Positions 26,539 to 34,507 of a DNA stretch of 64,000 nt are shown piece by piece (position 1 is the stretch's first letter; each line of letters opens with the position of its first letter). This DNA is from Nostoc sp. CHAB 5836. Its GTDB lineage: Bacteria; Cyanobacteriota; Cyanobacteriia; Cyanobacteriales; Nostocaceae. The position numbers and the translations under genes were made by a program. The stretch spans positions 58,104-122,103 of the forward strand of contig NZ_JAIVFV010000001.1 in the NCBI RefSeq assembly GCF_020829445.1, read 5' to 3'. Under the pieces are notes generated by a model. The model had not been told where the DNA came from. It did not search any database and saw nothing but the letters and a program-made list of their open reading frames with translations.

Positions 26539-28020
26539 TTAAATTTTCAGCACTTTCAAAGTTTTGCAGCTTGTATCATTGCAACCGCTAATAAATCCTC
26601 CCATCGCCTGAATTTGTTGCAGATAGTCAAGAACGGCTTCGGTGATCACTTCTCCCGGCATTAATACAGGAATTCCTGGGGGATAGGGACAGATGATTTC
26701 GGCACAAATGCGATCGCTTGTTTCTGCTAAGGGTAATGTTTCACTGACAGCAAAAAAAGCTTCACGGGGAGAAAAATGTAAAGTATGGCTCACTTTACTC
26801 ATTAGATTCTCCCAAATCTGCCTGTTGAAAGTCAAGTTGGTTCGACGATATTCTTTGCTGAGGGTGGTAAAACCTTGGACTAATTGCTCAATATCGGCTG
26901 AGGTGTTGCCCAAACTAATAATAAACGTGAGATGTTGCAGTGAGGCGAATTCGGCAGTGACAGCAAATTTTTCATCGAGAATTTCCTCTGCCGCAAATCC
27001 GGTTAAACCTAAACCGGAAACAGTGACTGTTAATCGGGTTTTATCTAACGCCATAAAACCGGGAGATCCCCCCAACTCCCCTTGTGAAGGCTTGCTCAAG
27101 ACTGATAATCCAGGAATTTGACTGATTTTTGTTCTAGCTTCATTGGCAAGTTGCAAGGTGCGAGACATCAGCATTTTTCCGTCGAGTGCCATTTGCTGAC
27201 GCGCTGCATCTAGAGAAGCTAAAAGTAGATAACTAGGACTAGTAGACTGGACAAGCTGCAAAGCTTTATTGATGCGATCGCCATCTATCCGATTACCTTG
27301 GATGTGCAGCATTGATGCTTGGGTCATTGCACCGAGTACTTTGTGGATGGATTGTACAGTTAAATCGGCACCTGCGGCTAAAGCTGAAGTGGGTAATTCG
27401 GGATGAAAGGCAAAATGTGCGCCGTGTGCTTCATCTACAAGTAGAGGAATATTATATTGATGGGTAATGTTGGCGATCGCACTCAAATCGCCACAAACGC
27501 CGTAATATGTTGGGTAAACTATCAACACTGCTTTAGCGTCTGGATGTTGTTGGAGTGCAGATTTTACAGCATTGGGCGTGATGCTGTGGGCAATATCTAA
27601 AACTGGGTCGTATTCAGGATTGAGAAAAATTGGTATAGCACCGGAGAGAATTAAACCAGCGATCGCCGAAGAATGTACATTGCGAGGCAGAATGATTTTG
27701 TCGCCTGTGCCACAGGTAGCAAGAATTGCTGCTTCAACACCACAGGTAGAACCGTTGACAAGAAACCATGTTTGTAAAGCACCAAATGCCTCAGATGCCA
27801 GTTGTTGTGCTTCTTGAATAACGCCTTGGGCTGCAAAAAGATGATCTAAATCTGCTAACTCGGTTAAATCAGCGCGAAAGACAGCTTTACCAAGGAAATC
27901 AGCCAAGAGTTGAGAAACTCCTTTACCTTGTTTATGTCCTGGGGTGTAAAAAGGCGCATGGGGTCTTGCTGCATTGGCTTTTAAGGCATCTAATAAGGGT
28001 GTTTGGTTTTGATTGAGCAT
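26539..28020 (-). CDS. Orn/Lys/Arg decarboxylase family protein
   Basis: This 493-residue PLP enzyme is of the short, bacillar SpeA/YaaO-like type in fold type I. The N-terminus carries ARPHAPFYTPGHKQGKG, the middle has the substrate region (VNGSTCGVEAAIL, DEAHGAHFAF), and the PLP lysine sits in SIHKVLGAMTQ. The C-terminal domain follows (CPYPPGIPVLMPGE). It would make agmatine, cadaverine or putrescine from the amino acid. The ATG at 28020 fits the family start; the upstream codons come from repeat DNA. Which amino acid it uses cannot be read from the sequence. Confidence 0.92.
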   Translation of the reverse strand: MLNQNQTPLLDALKANAARPHAPFYTPGHKQGKGVSQLLADFLGKAVFRADLTELADLDHLFAAQGVIQEAQQLASEAFGALQTWFLVNGSTCGVEAAILATCGTGDKIILPRNVHSSAIAGLILSGAIPIFLNPEYDPVLDIAHSITPNAVKSALQQHPDAKAVLIVYPTYYGVCGDLSAIANITHQYNIPLLVDEAHGAHFAFHPELPTSALAAGADLTVQSIHKVLGAMTQASMLHIQGNRIDGDRINKALQLVQSTSPSYLLLASLDAARQQMALDGKMLMSRTLQLANEARTKISQIPGLSVLSKPSQGELGGSPGFMALDKTRLTVTVSGLGLTGFAAEEILDEKFAVTAEFASLQHLTFIISLGNTSADIEQLVQGFTTLSKEYRRTNLTFNRQIWENLMSKVSHTLHFSPREAFFAVSETLPLAETSDRICAEIICPYPPGIPVLMPGEVITEAVLDYLQQIQAMGGFISGCNDTSCKTLKVLKI

Positions 28021-28022
28021 TA

Positions 28023-28114
28023 AAATAATTCGTAATTCGTAATTCGTAATTAAGTTTTGTGACGGGGATTTACCGCAAAGTTCTGATCGCCGGTTTCCGG
28101 CGATCAGAACTTTG
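28023..28114. repeat. AATTCGT repeats and an 18-bp perfect hairpin
   Basis: Four AATTCGT-type units lead to a perfect 18-bp inverted repeat (28076-28093 and 28097-28114) with a three-base loop (TTT), lying within the 5' region of the decarboxylase gene. The hairpin core contains GATCGCCGG/CCGGCGATC. Confidence 0.85.
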
Positions 28115-28213
28115 TAAGACAGACCCCGACCCAAAACTTACCGATTTTAGAACCGGGGGACTTAAACCCACGGAACTAGTTCAATCCGTGAAATCCAAAA
28201 ATCAGTTAAATCC

Positions 28214-28465
28214 GTGGTTAAACTTTTGGATACTATTGCTACACTTAGACCGATTCCCATTGAGAGATTACAACTAATAGAAGAAGATTATATTTCTATC
28301 AAAAGCTTACCCAGTGGGCAAGTTGGAACAATTGTAGAAGTGTATGAGCAAGAAGAATATCATTATTTAGTCGAGTTTGCTGATACCCAAGGCTGTGAAT
28401 ATGCAATGGCGACTTTGAGATCAGACGAAATTTTAGTTTTACATTATGATTTGGCAATTGCTTAA
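28214..28465 (+). CDS. DUF4926-like small protein
   Basis: This 83-residue protein resembles DUF4926: a start MVKLLDTIATLRPIP, a GQVGTIVEVYEQEEYHYLVEF strand pair and a final ATLRSDEILVL. The fold is a small beta barrel. Genes of this type often sit near toxin-antitoxin genes, but none is beside this one. The start GTG at 28214 has no ribosome site and lies in repeat-like DNA. Confidence 0.65.
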   Translation: MVKLLDTIATLRPIPIERLQLIEEDYISIKSLPSGQVGTIVEVYEQEEYHYLVEFADTQGCEYAMATLRSDEILVLHYDLAIA

Positions 28466-28590
28466 GTTTTTACTTTCGGGTCTGTATCTCAATTGAGGTG
28501 CGATCGCTGATAAATTATTTCTCATGCACAGCAGAGAGTCATAATTACGAACTTGTACTGAGCGTAGCCGAAGTATTACGAATTATTCAC

Positions 28591-29298
28591 ATGAGACCTG
28601 ATCATCAAATCCCAATTTTCGACTGTGGTGAACCGCTAATAGAGATTCCTTTAGAATTATTTGCGGTGGAATCTCCCCATCCTTATGAAAAATTAGGTGC
28701 TACTTATGGTGAAAAATCCCCCTATTATCTTCGTGAAAGCGTTATCGAAAATTTGATCCAAGCCCAAAATTATCTTGATGTTCTGCATCCCAACTGGCGG
28801 ATCCAAATCTTTGATGCTTATCGCCCGATCGCAGTTCAGCAGTTTATGGTAGATTACAGCTTCGCCCAAGCAGTGCAAGATAGGGGATTGGCTGAGGTAG
28901 AGTTATCACCAAACCAACGCCAAGAGATTTGGGAAGCGGTTTATGAAATTTGGGCTGTACCGAGTTGGGATGAAAAAACTCCCCCACCTCACAGTACAGG
29001 TGCCGCGGTGGATGTAACACTAGTAGATGATGCAGGGCAAATAATAAACATGGGTTCGCCAATTGATGAAATGTCAGGGCGATCGCACCCAGATTATTAT
29101 GCCAATTTTGACCACCAACAAGGGCAAAAATATCACACTCACCGTCAGCTATTGCGAGATGTAATGTTACAAGCTGGCTTTCAACGCAATCCTAGAGAGT
29201 GGTGGCATTTTTCTATTGGCGATCAAATGTGGGCTTGGTTGAATAATCAATCTAATCCAGCCAATCCGGTAACAGCACGTTATGGGCGTCTCGTTTAG
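28591..29298 (+). CDS. D-Ala-D-Ala dipeptidase (VanX-like, M15D)
   Basis: This 235-residue protein fits the M15 dipeptidase family. The metal-site blocks are visible: QIFDAYRPIAVQQF, then HSTGAAVDVTLVD (His and Asp), and EWWHFSIGD (Glu and His). VanX-type enzymes hydrolyse D-Ala-D-Ala; in bacteria without glycopeptide resistance they recycle cell-wall dipeptide or serve metabolism. There is no obvious signal peptide, so it is probably cytoplasmic. The ATG at 28591 is chosen over an upstream TTG/ATG frame made of AATTACGAA repeat DNA. Confidence 0.9.
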   Translation: MRPDHQIPIFDCGEPLIEIPLELFAVESPHPYEKLGATYGEKSPYYLRESVIENLIQAQNYLDVLHPNWRIQIFDAYRPIAVQQFMVDYSFAQAVQDRGLAEVELSPNQRQEIWEAVYEIWAVPSWDEKTPPPHSTGAAVDVTLVDDAGQIINMGSPIDEMSGRSHPDYYANFDHQQGQKYHTHRQLLRDVMLQAGFQRNPREWWHFSIGDQMWAWLNNQSNPANPVTARYGRLV

Positions 29299-29359
29299 CA
29301 GAGAGAAGAATTTTAGATTTTAGATTTTGGATTGAACAATCTAAGAGGGTGTTTGAAAA

Positions 29360-29458
29360 CTTTAGGACTTACGCAAAAACCCTCTCAAACTCTCATTCCT
29401 CCGTGACCTCTGCGTCCTCTGTGGTTCGTTTTCCGTTCCCTTTACGTAAGTCCTAAAG
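29360..29458. mobile_element. 99-bp MITE-like element, CTTTAGGACTTACG ends
   Basis: Terminal inverted repeats CTTTAGGACTTACG and CGTAAGTCCTAAAG bound a 99-bp element related to 5856-5935. A neighbouring AGAGGGTGTTTGAAAACT fragment (29344) belongs to the F-type element at 57786. Confidence 0.7.
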
Positions 29459-29563
29459 TTATTTTATTATTCATGTATCAAATATTTTTTTATTCCACCC
29501 TAACCCTCCCCTTACCAAGGGGGAGGGCAAGCAAAGCGTAGCTTTGGCGGGGTAGGGTTCTTA

Positions 29564-30037
29564 CTAGGCATCTTGAGGATTCAATTCTTTTAACTCGTCA
29601 GTGGTGTAAGTACCAATGGGAGTCCAAACCAAATAAGGAAGAAGCAATAGCGCCGCCATTAGAGAAATCGGCAAAACGCAGACTGCGACGACAACGCCTA
29701 AAATCAAACCGATTACTCCCAGAATTTCCCCGACTTTGAGACTGCGAAACCTCAGCATTAGAGGTATGTAGGCGACGGTGATAATTTCTACCAAGAGGTA
29801 TAAAGCCATTAGCAGCCAAGTAATTATGTTTCCTGGATTTTTTTCCCAGACAATATTAGCTGAAGCTGCACCGCAAATAAAAATCACAGTCCAGATCAAC
29901 GGAATTAGCGCCTCAAAAACTAGCCAGCGAGGGCGACTTAACTGTGCGAACCATTTAACATCACGCGGCGTGATCAAGAAACTACCAAGGGCGATGAAGA
30001 AAGTTACAGCCCCAATTATTATCCAAGATGGAATCAT
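29564..30037 (-). CDS. tspO: TspO/MBR family protein, copy 1
   Basis: This 157-residue protein has the five helices and the tryptophan-rich pattern of TspO (peripheral-type benzodiazepine receptor family): the PRWLVFEALIPLIWTVIFICGAASANIVW segment is characteristic. TspO binds tetrapyrroles and in bacteria is tied to stress and tetrapyrrole control. A second copy lies 90 bases upstream on the same strand, in the same order and with identical length. I place the start at the ATG of MIPSWIIIG; the earlier ATG would add 13 soluble residues. Confidence 0.88.
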   Translation of the reverse strand: MIPSWIIIGAVTFFIALGSFLITPRDVKWFAQLSRPRWLVFEALIPLIWTVIFICGAASANIVWEKNPGNIITWLLMALYLLVEIITVAYIPLMLRFRSLKVGEILGVIGLILGVVVAVCVLPISLMAALLLLPYLVWTPIGTYTTDELKELNPQDA

Positions 30038-30127
30038 AATGCACTCAAGCTTTGTGTATTTTGTCAAGTCATACACTGCAAGTTTGACAATTTAGGGCAT
30101 AGGTTGAATCATTCCTTGGTGCGAATC

Positions 30128-30601
30128 TTAGGCATCTTGAGGATTGAGACTGATCATCTGCCAAGTGGTATAAGTACCAATGGGACTCCAAAGTAAATAA
30201 GGAACTAGTAACAGTGCTGCCCAACGAGAAAAACCTAAGACTGCAAGTATCAATAAAGCACTAATGATAAAACCTGTGCCACCCAGAATTGTGCCTACTT
30301 TTAGACTGCGAAACCTAAACATTACAGGCGTATAGGCAATAGTAATAATTTCTAAAAGCAAGTATAAACCCATGATTAACCAAGTTAAGGTGCTTCCTGG
30401 GTCTTTTTCCCAGACAATATAAGCCGACCAAGCACCACAAATAAATATTACAGTCCAAATAATTGGAATTGCCCCTTCAAAGGTTAGCCATCTCGGTCGT
30501 TGTAAGCGCTTGAACCACTGGCGATCGCTAGGCGTAATCAAGTTAGCTGCCAAGGCAACTAAAAAAGCCACACCCCCAATCACCATCCAAGATTTAATCA
30601 T
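30128..30601 (-). CDS. tspO: TspO/MBR family protein, copy 2
   Basis: This 157-residue TspO paralogue shares the same helix pattern with the previous entry (PRWLTFEGAIPIIWTVIFICGAWSAYIVW) and the same end (LNPQDA). The two copies clearly arose by tandem duplication and are most divergent in the first helix and loop regions. The ATG at 30601 matches the start used in copy 1. It is upstream in the pair, so they are likely cotranscribed. Confidence 0.88.
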   Translation of the reverse strand: MIKSWMVIGGVAFLVALAANLITPSDRQWFKRLQRPRWLTFEGAIPIIWTVIFICGAWSAYIVWEKDPGSTLTWLIMGLYLLLEIITIAYTPVMFRFRSLKVGTILGGTGFIISALLILAVLGFSRWAALLLVPYLLWSPIGTYTTWQMISLNPQDA

Positions 30602-31096
30602 GCCCTTTATCCTTTGCAAGCGCTGTCTATCGCTTAAATACCACTCTTCATAGTGTAATTTTGTCAATTTAATTGCTAATTACTCATCATCCCTGAGTTG
30701 GAAACTTTCAGATCATTTGGCATGATTTTACAGCTATTTTCCGTTATTGGACTTTGGACAAAAAAGATGGTTCGCGTAAATTATCAGGAAACCAAAAAAC
30801 TAGGCATCATAAAGGTTAACAATATTCGTAGGTTGGGTTGAGGAACGAAACCCAACATTTTCTTTCTCTTTCTTGGGTTTCGCTTACGCTAAACCCAACC
30901 TACACATTTTTATTTTTAGTCTTAACCGAACCGTATTGTTTAGACTACTTTCGCTATTAGACTCAGAATTCATTCTGAGGCGGGCTAGATGAGAATGAAA
31001 TAGCCCTGGATTGATACCCCTAATTTTTAGCACCTCACTGTTATGGCGTTGCTTCCATAGAGAAATGAGTTGGACAAAGCAGTTCATGTAATGATG
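30602..31096. repeat. Gap with inverted repeats
   Basis: Holds the GTAGGTTGGGTT...AACCCAACCTAC inverted repeat (30828-30903), also seen inside the element at 45985-46137, a CTTAACCGAACCGTATTG element end (30922-30939) and a J-type element end AATGAAATAGCCCTGG (about 30992-31007). No gene is supported. Confidence 0.65.
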
Positions 31097-31978
31097 CTAA
31101 TTCCTCAGAATATACCAAGTGCCATTACTCGGTCGCCATACTGCGAAGTCACTCTTAATAGAGAAATTATAAATGCCAGGGACAGGAATATCACCCTTTT
31201 CGCCCAATTGTCTAGTAACTAATTTACCTGTAGAACTGTTAATTACATACCAAGTACCGTTACTCGGTCGCCACACTGTAAAATCATCTCTACGATCATC
31301 ATCGTATTTGCCAGTGGTAGGAATATCACCATTTTCGCCCAATTGTCTAATAACTACTTGACCCGTATAACTGTTAATTACATACCAAGTACCATTACTC
31401 GGCCGCCAGACTGCAAAATCAGTTCTACTATCATTATCATAATCGCCGACAACGGGAATATCGCCATTTACACCCCATTGTCTAGTAACTGTTTCATCTG
31501 TAGAACTGTTAGTTACATACCAAGTACCATTACTTGGTCGCCAGACTGCAAAATCAGTTTTACCATCATTATCGTAACTGCCGGGAACAGGAATATCGCC
31601 AGCTACGCCCAACTCTTTAGTAACTACTTGACCTGTGGAACTATTAATTACATACCAAATACTATTACTGGGTCGCCACACTGCAAAATCAGTTATCCTA
31701 TCACCATCATAATCGCCGGGAACGGGAATATCGCCATTTACACCCCATTGTCTAGTAACTGTTTCATCTGTAGAACTGTTAATTACATACCAAGTAGCAT
31801 TACTTGGTCGCCAGACTGCAACGTCAATTCTACCATCAAGATCATAATTGCCGGGAACGGGAATATCACCAGCTACACCCAATTCTTTAGTAACTTGAGC
31901 TTGTGCTTGAAAATTTAAAATTCCCAGAAATAATGGAATAGTTAAAGCAAGCAGGAATAATTTGTAACTAATCTTCAT
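31097..31978 (-). CDS. Secreted protein with six VCBS/FG-GAP-like repeats
   Basis: This 293-residue protein has a signal peptide (MKISYKLFLLALTIPLFLG... AQAQ, cleaved near residue 27) followed by six repeats of 45 residues. Each repeat carries GDIPVPG-YD-D, then DFAVWRPSNGTWYV, resembling integrin-type FG-GAP or VCBS beta-propeller repeats with an aspartate-rich calcium loop. The last repeat is shortened (ends YILRN). Repeats alternate in type: QWGVNG versus ELGVAG in 1-4, so the array grew by doubling. Function is probably adhesion or surface binding. The ATG at 31978 has no clear ribosome site. Confidence 0.8.
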   Translation of the reverse strand: MKISYKLFLLALTIPLFLGILNFQAQAQVTKELGVAGDIPVPGNYDLDGRIDVAVWRPSNATWYVINSSTDETVTRQWGVNGDIPVPGDYDGDRITDFAVWRPSNSIWYVINSSTGQVVTKELGVAGDIPVPGSYDNDGKTDFAVWRPSNGTWYVTNSSTDETVTRQWGVNGDIPVVGDYDNDSRTDFAVWRPSNGTWYVINSYTGQVVIRQLGENGDIPTTGKYDDDRRDDFTVWRPSNGTWYVINSSTGKLVTRQLGEKGDIPVPGIYNFSIKSDFAVWRPSNGTWYILRN

Positions 31979-31991
31979 GAGAATATCAACC

Positions 31992-32150
31992 TCATAAAAT
32001 CGCGTTGCTCCCATTGGGGATTATACTTTCATCTATCCCTTGCAAATGTTCAGCAGTAACTTGAGTTTCCCAATTGTTAATGAAGCTGGTTTGCACTAAT
32101 TGTTCCACTGTTGCTGCTTTACTTGCGCTAAAGTTCCAAGAGCGATCGCG
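31992..32150 (-). pseudogene. Fragment resembling an AAA-like/WD40 NTPase domain
   Basis: A 52-codon frame just upstream of the FG-GAP gene contains ATVEQLVQTSFINNWETQ followed by VTAEHLQGID. This recalls the INNWE-Q-EHL block near the AAA-like domains of large cyanobacterial WD-type proteins, so it may be a leftover piece of such a gene. It has no start codon and stops at both ends. The family match is from memory and weak. Confidence 0.35.
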
Positions 32151-32187
32151 TCATAAAACACCTTGTCAAAGAGTGATGTCGGCTTTG

Positions 32188-32763
32188 TTATCCTACTAAT
32201 GGGTTTTTGTTCACTGCTACTGAGTTGACGGTTTGTTCAATTCTCTTCAACCTTGTCTCTGGACGTTTTGCACTATCAATCCAAAACAGGATATTCTTTT
32301 TGGCTGAGTTATTAAATGCTTCAAAATACTCTTTGGCAATTGTGTTTGCTTCTAACGCTTGCTTGAAATCTAAGGGAATAATTAATGCTTCAATTGCATC
32401 TAAAGAGTTCCACGAACCATTTTGTTTTGCGGCTTCAATTTTTTCCAGCCCGACTGTAGTCATTAAACCTTGTTCTATAAGTTCTTCAATATATTGTTTA
32501 TTTAATTTTGACCACACGCTTTTCGGTTTTCGAGGTGTAAATATTTGCATATAACGTTCTTCGTCTAAGGATTTGACTTTACTGTCAATCCAACCAAAGC
32601 ATAAGGCTTCTTTGACTGCTTCGCTATATCGAACACTTGGTTTACCACTTTTTACTTTGTAGTAAATAAGCCATACACCAAAACAGGTGCGATGGTTTTT
32701 CTCTAACCATCTCCGCCATTCTTCGCGACTTGGGGGACAGAAGGTGTGGAATTCATTAGACAT
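32188..32763 (-). CDS. YdeI/OmpD-associated family protein
   Basis: This 191-residue protein fits the YdeI (bacteriocin-protection, OmpD-associated) family. It has EEWRRWLEKNHRTCFGVWLIYYKVKSG at the start, the family core SEAVKEALCFGWIDSKVKSLDEERYMQIFTPRKPKSVWSKLNK, and a C-terminal helical region (YFEAFNNSAKKNILFWIDSAKRPETRLKRIE). The biochemical role is unknown. ATG at 32763 has no ribosome site of note. A GTAGAGACGTAGCA hairpin (32799-32827) lies upstream. Confidence 0.85.
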   Translation of the reverse strand: MSNEFHTFCPPSREEWRRWLEKNHRTCFGVWLIYYKVKSGKPSVRYSEAVKEALCFGWIDSKVKSLDEERYMQIFTPRKPKSVWSKLNKQYIEELIEQGLMTTVGLEKIEAAKQNGSWNSLDAIEALIIPLDFKQALEANTIAKEYFEAFNNSAKKNILFWIDSAKRPETRLKRIEQTVNSVAVNKNPLVG

Positions 32764-32798
32764 TTCCAGAAATTAATTATGCGTTGGCTGAAACCCTT

Positions 32799-32846
32799 GT
32801 AGAGACGTAGCAGTGCTACGTCTCTACATCCATTTTCACCAGATGT
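32799..32846. repeat. GTAGAGACGTAGCA hairpin with element end
   Basis: GTAGAGACGTAGCA pairs with TGCTACGTCTCTAC; the hairpin is followed by CACCAGATGT (32837-32846), the same end as the element at 45820-45906. This is the right half of that element. Confidence 0.75.
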
Positions 32847-32917
32847 CTATTATTAAGTTTAGACATCCCTACCGCGTGGTCTATTTACCTGAAAATAGCT
32901 GTAAAATAATTACAATT

Positions 32918-32951
32918 AAAAAACGCCCCCATTTTTGGAGGGCGCTTTTTA
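32918..32951 (-). terminator. Terminator of psbA
   Basis: On the minus strand, CGCCCTCC and GGGGGCG form a hairpin around an AAAAAT loop, followed by a long T-run (TTTTTTAATT). It lies about 20 bases after the psbA stop. Confidence 0.85.
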
Positions 32952-32971
32952 TTTAGGCTAATACTAAAGTA

Positions 32972-34054
32972 TTAACCGTTGATAGCAGGAGCAGTCATTG
33001 CTACAGGAGCAACTTCACCAGCAGCTAAGTCTAGGGGGAAGTTGTGAGCGTTACGCTCGTGCATTACTTCCATACCCAGGTTAGCGCGGTTGATTACATC
33101 TGCCCAAGTGCTGATTACACGACCTTGGGAATCAATGATGGATTGGTTGAAGTTGAAACCGTTCAAGTTGAATGCCATCGTGCTGATACCCAAAGCGGTG
33201 AACCAGATACCGACGACAGGCCAAGCTGCGAGGAAGAAGTGCAGTGAACGGCTGTTGTTGAATGAAGCGTATTGGAAGATCAGACGACCGAAGTAGCCGT
33301 GGGCTGCAACGATGTTGTAGGTTTCTTCTTCTTGACCGAACTTGTAACCGTAGTTTAGTGATTCGGTTTCGGTGGTTTCACGCACCAGGGAAGAAGTTAC
33401 TAGAGAACCGTGCATTGCAGAGAACAATGAACCGCCGAATACACCAGCCACACCTAACATATGGAAGGGGTGCATCAAGATGTTATGTTCTGCTTGGAAC
33501 ACAATCATGAAGTTGAAGGTTCCAGAGATACCCAAAGGCATACCATCAGAGAAAGAACCTTGACCGATGGGGTAGATCAAGAATACTGCGGTAGCGGAAG
33601 CTAAAGGTGCGCTATAAGCTACGCAGATCCAAGGACGCATACCCAAGCGGAAGGAAAGTTCCCACTGACGACCGAGGTAGGCTGCACAGCCGATTAAGAA
33701 GTGGAAAACTACCAACTGGTAAGGGCCACCGTTGTATAGCCACTCATCTAAGGAAGCAGCTTCCCAAATGGGGTAGAAGTGCAAACCAATGGCGTTTGAA
33801 GAAGGAACAACTGCACCAGAGATGATGTTGTTTCCGTAGATCAAAGAACCTGCAACTGGTTCGCGGATACCATCGATGTCCACTGGAGGAGCAGCGATGA
33901 AGGCGATTACGAAGCAGGTGGTTGCAGCTAGCAGGGTAGGGATCATCAATACGCCGAACCAACCGATGTAGATACGGTTATCGGTGCTAGTGATCCACTC
34001 GCAGAAGCGATCCCATACGCTAGCGCCAGAGCGCCGTTGTAAGGTTGTGGTCAT
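32972..34054 (-). CDS. psbA: Photosystem II D1 protein
   Basis: This 360-residue D1 has all the expected ligands: Y161 (tyrosine Z), D170, E189, H190, H332, E333, D342 and A344 for the Mn4CaO5 site, H198 for P680, H215 and H272 for the non-heme iron, and S264 at QB. Q130 (in LGRQWELS) rather than E130 marks the low-light D1:1 type; G80, F158 and T286 rule out the microaerobic D1' form. The tail after A344 ([16 protein letters not shown]) is cleaved by CtpA. The ATG has no clear ribosome site, and a TATATT -10-like box lies about 65 bases upstream. Only this copy is in the window. Confidence 0.97.
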   Translation of the reverse strand: MTTTLQRRSGASVWDRFCEWITSTDNRIYIGWFGVLMIPTLLAATTCFVIAFIAAPPVDIDGIREPVAGSLIYGNNIISGAVVPSSNAIGLHFYPIWEAASLDEWLYNGGPYQLVVFHFLIGCAAYLGRQWELSFRLGMRPWICVAYSAPLASATAVFLIYPIGQGSFSDGMPLGISGTFNFMIVFQAEHNILMHPFHMLGVAGVFGGSLFSAMHGSLVTSSLVRETTETESLNYGYKFGQEEETYNIVAAHGYFGRLIFQYASFNNSRSLHFFLAAWPVVGIWFTALGISTMAFNLNGFNFNQSIIDSQGRVISTWADVINRANLGMEVMHERNAHNFPLDLAAGEVAPVAMTAPAING

Positions 34055-34229
34055 TGTTTTATAAGTGCTATGGGTTGTTAAATATGGAACAAGCGGATTT
34101 GTTTTCCCTTGCTGAAATATAGTCTACATGAATTTGCCAAGACGCGATCTTTGCCTTAATATTCCTTAACATGATTCTTTAACAAGTTCATCGAACTGTA
34201 AAGTTTTCCTACTATAAACAATGATGATC
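34055..34229 (-). promoter_or_regulatory. psbA 5' region
   Basis: Upstream DNA carries TATATT (complement of 34116-34121) as a plausible -10 box. A matching -35 at the right spacing is not obvious. Beyond 34229 the DNA is element D. Confidence 0.4.
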
Positions 34230-34491
34230 AGTAAGCCGGCAAGAATAAATCAACTATATTAAGAAACGGAAATATACCTTAAACCCTTATAAATCAATAC
34301 AGTTCAGTTAAGGCTAAAACTCTTTGTTAAAGTCAATTTTGTTAACGAACCGCAAAGGCCGCAAAGTCCGCAAAGGAAGAGAAGAGAGAAGGAAGAAATG
34401 CTTAACCCAACTGTATTGCCTTATAAATGACGAAGGACAAATGACAAATGACAGCCTTAGCCAGTTAGCTTTATTTGCGTCGCTGTACTTA
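34230..34491. mobile_element. Element 'D' interrupted by a CAATAC element
   Basis: The D unit (compare 5970-6100) starts AGTAAGCCGGCAAGAATAA and ends near TTATTTGCGTCGCTGTACTT. It is split after CCTTATAAAT by the 124-bp element at 34295-34418. Removing that insert and one copy of the duplication restores a normal D unit. Confidence 0.85.
34295..34418. mobile_element. CAATAC MITE-like element, copy 1, with 10-bp target duplication
   Basis: The ends are CAATACAGTTCAGTTAAG and the near-complement CTTAACCCAACTGTATTG. Directly outside lie perfect 10-bp direct repeats CCTTATAAAT (34285-34294 and 34419-34428). The interior (TTTGTTAACGAACCGCAAAG...) is shared with copies at 44005 and 59180. It encodes nothing, so a transposase must be supplied in trans. 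Confidence 0.9.
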
Positions 34492-34507
34492 AAACTAAAT
34501 GTTTCAG

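Noticed and set aside
31173..31918. Two long plus-strand frames opposite the six-repeat secreted protein
   Set aside because: They are the antisense of a repeated gene; the minus-strand frame has a signal peptide and regular domains.
32972..34054. psbA as a far-red or microaerobic variant
   Set aside because: G80, F158 and T286 exclude the D1' form, and I see no far-red marker residues; Q130 fits an ordinary low-light D1.
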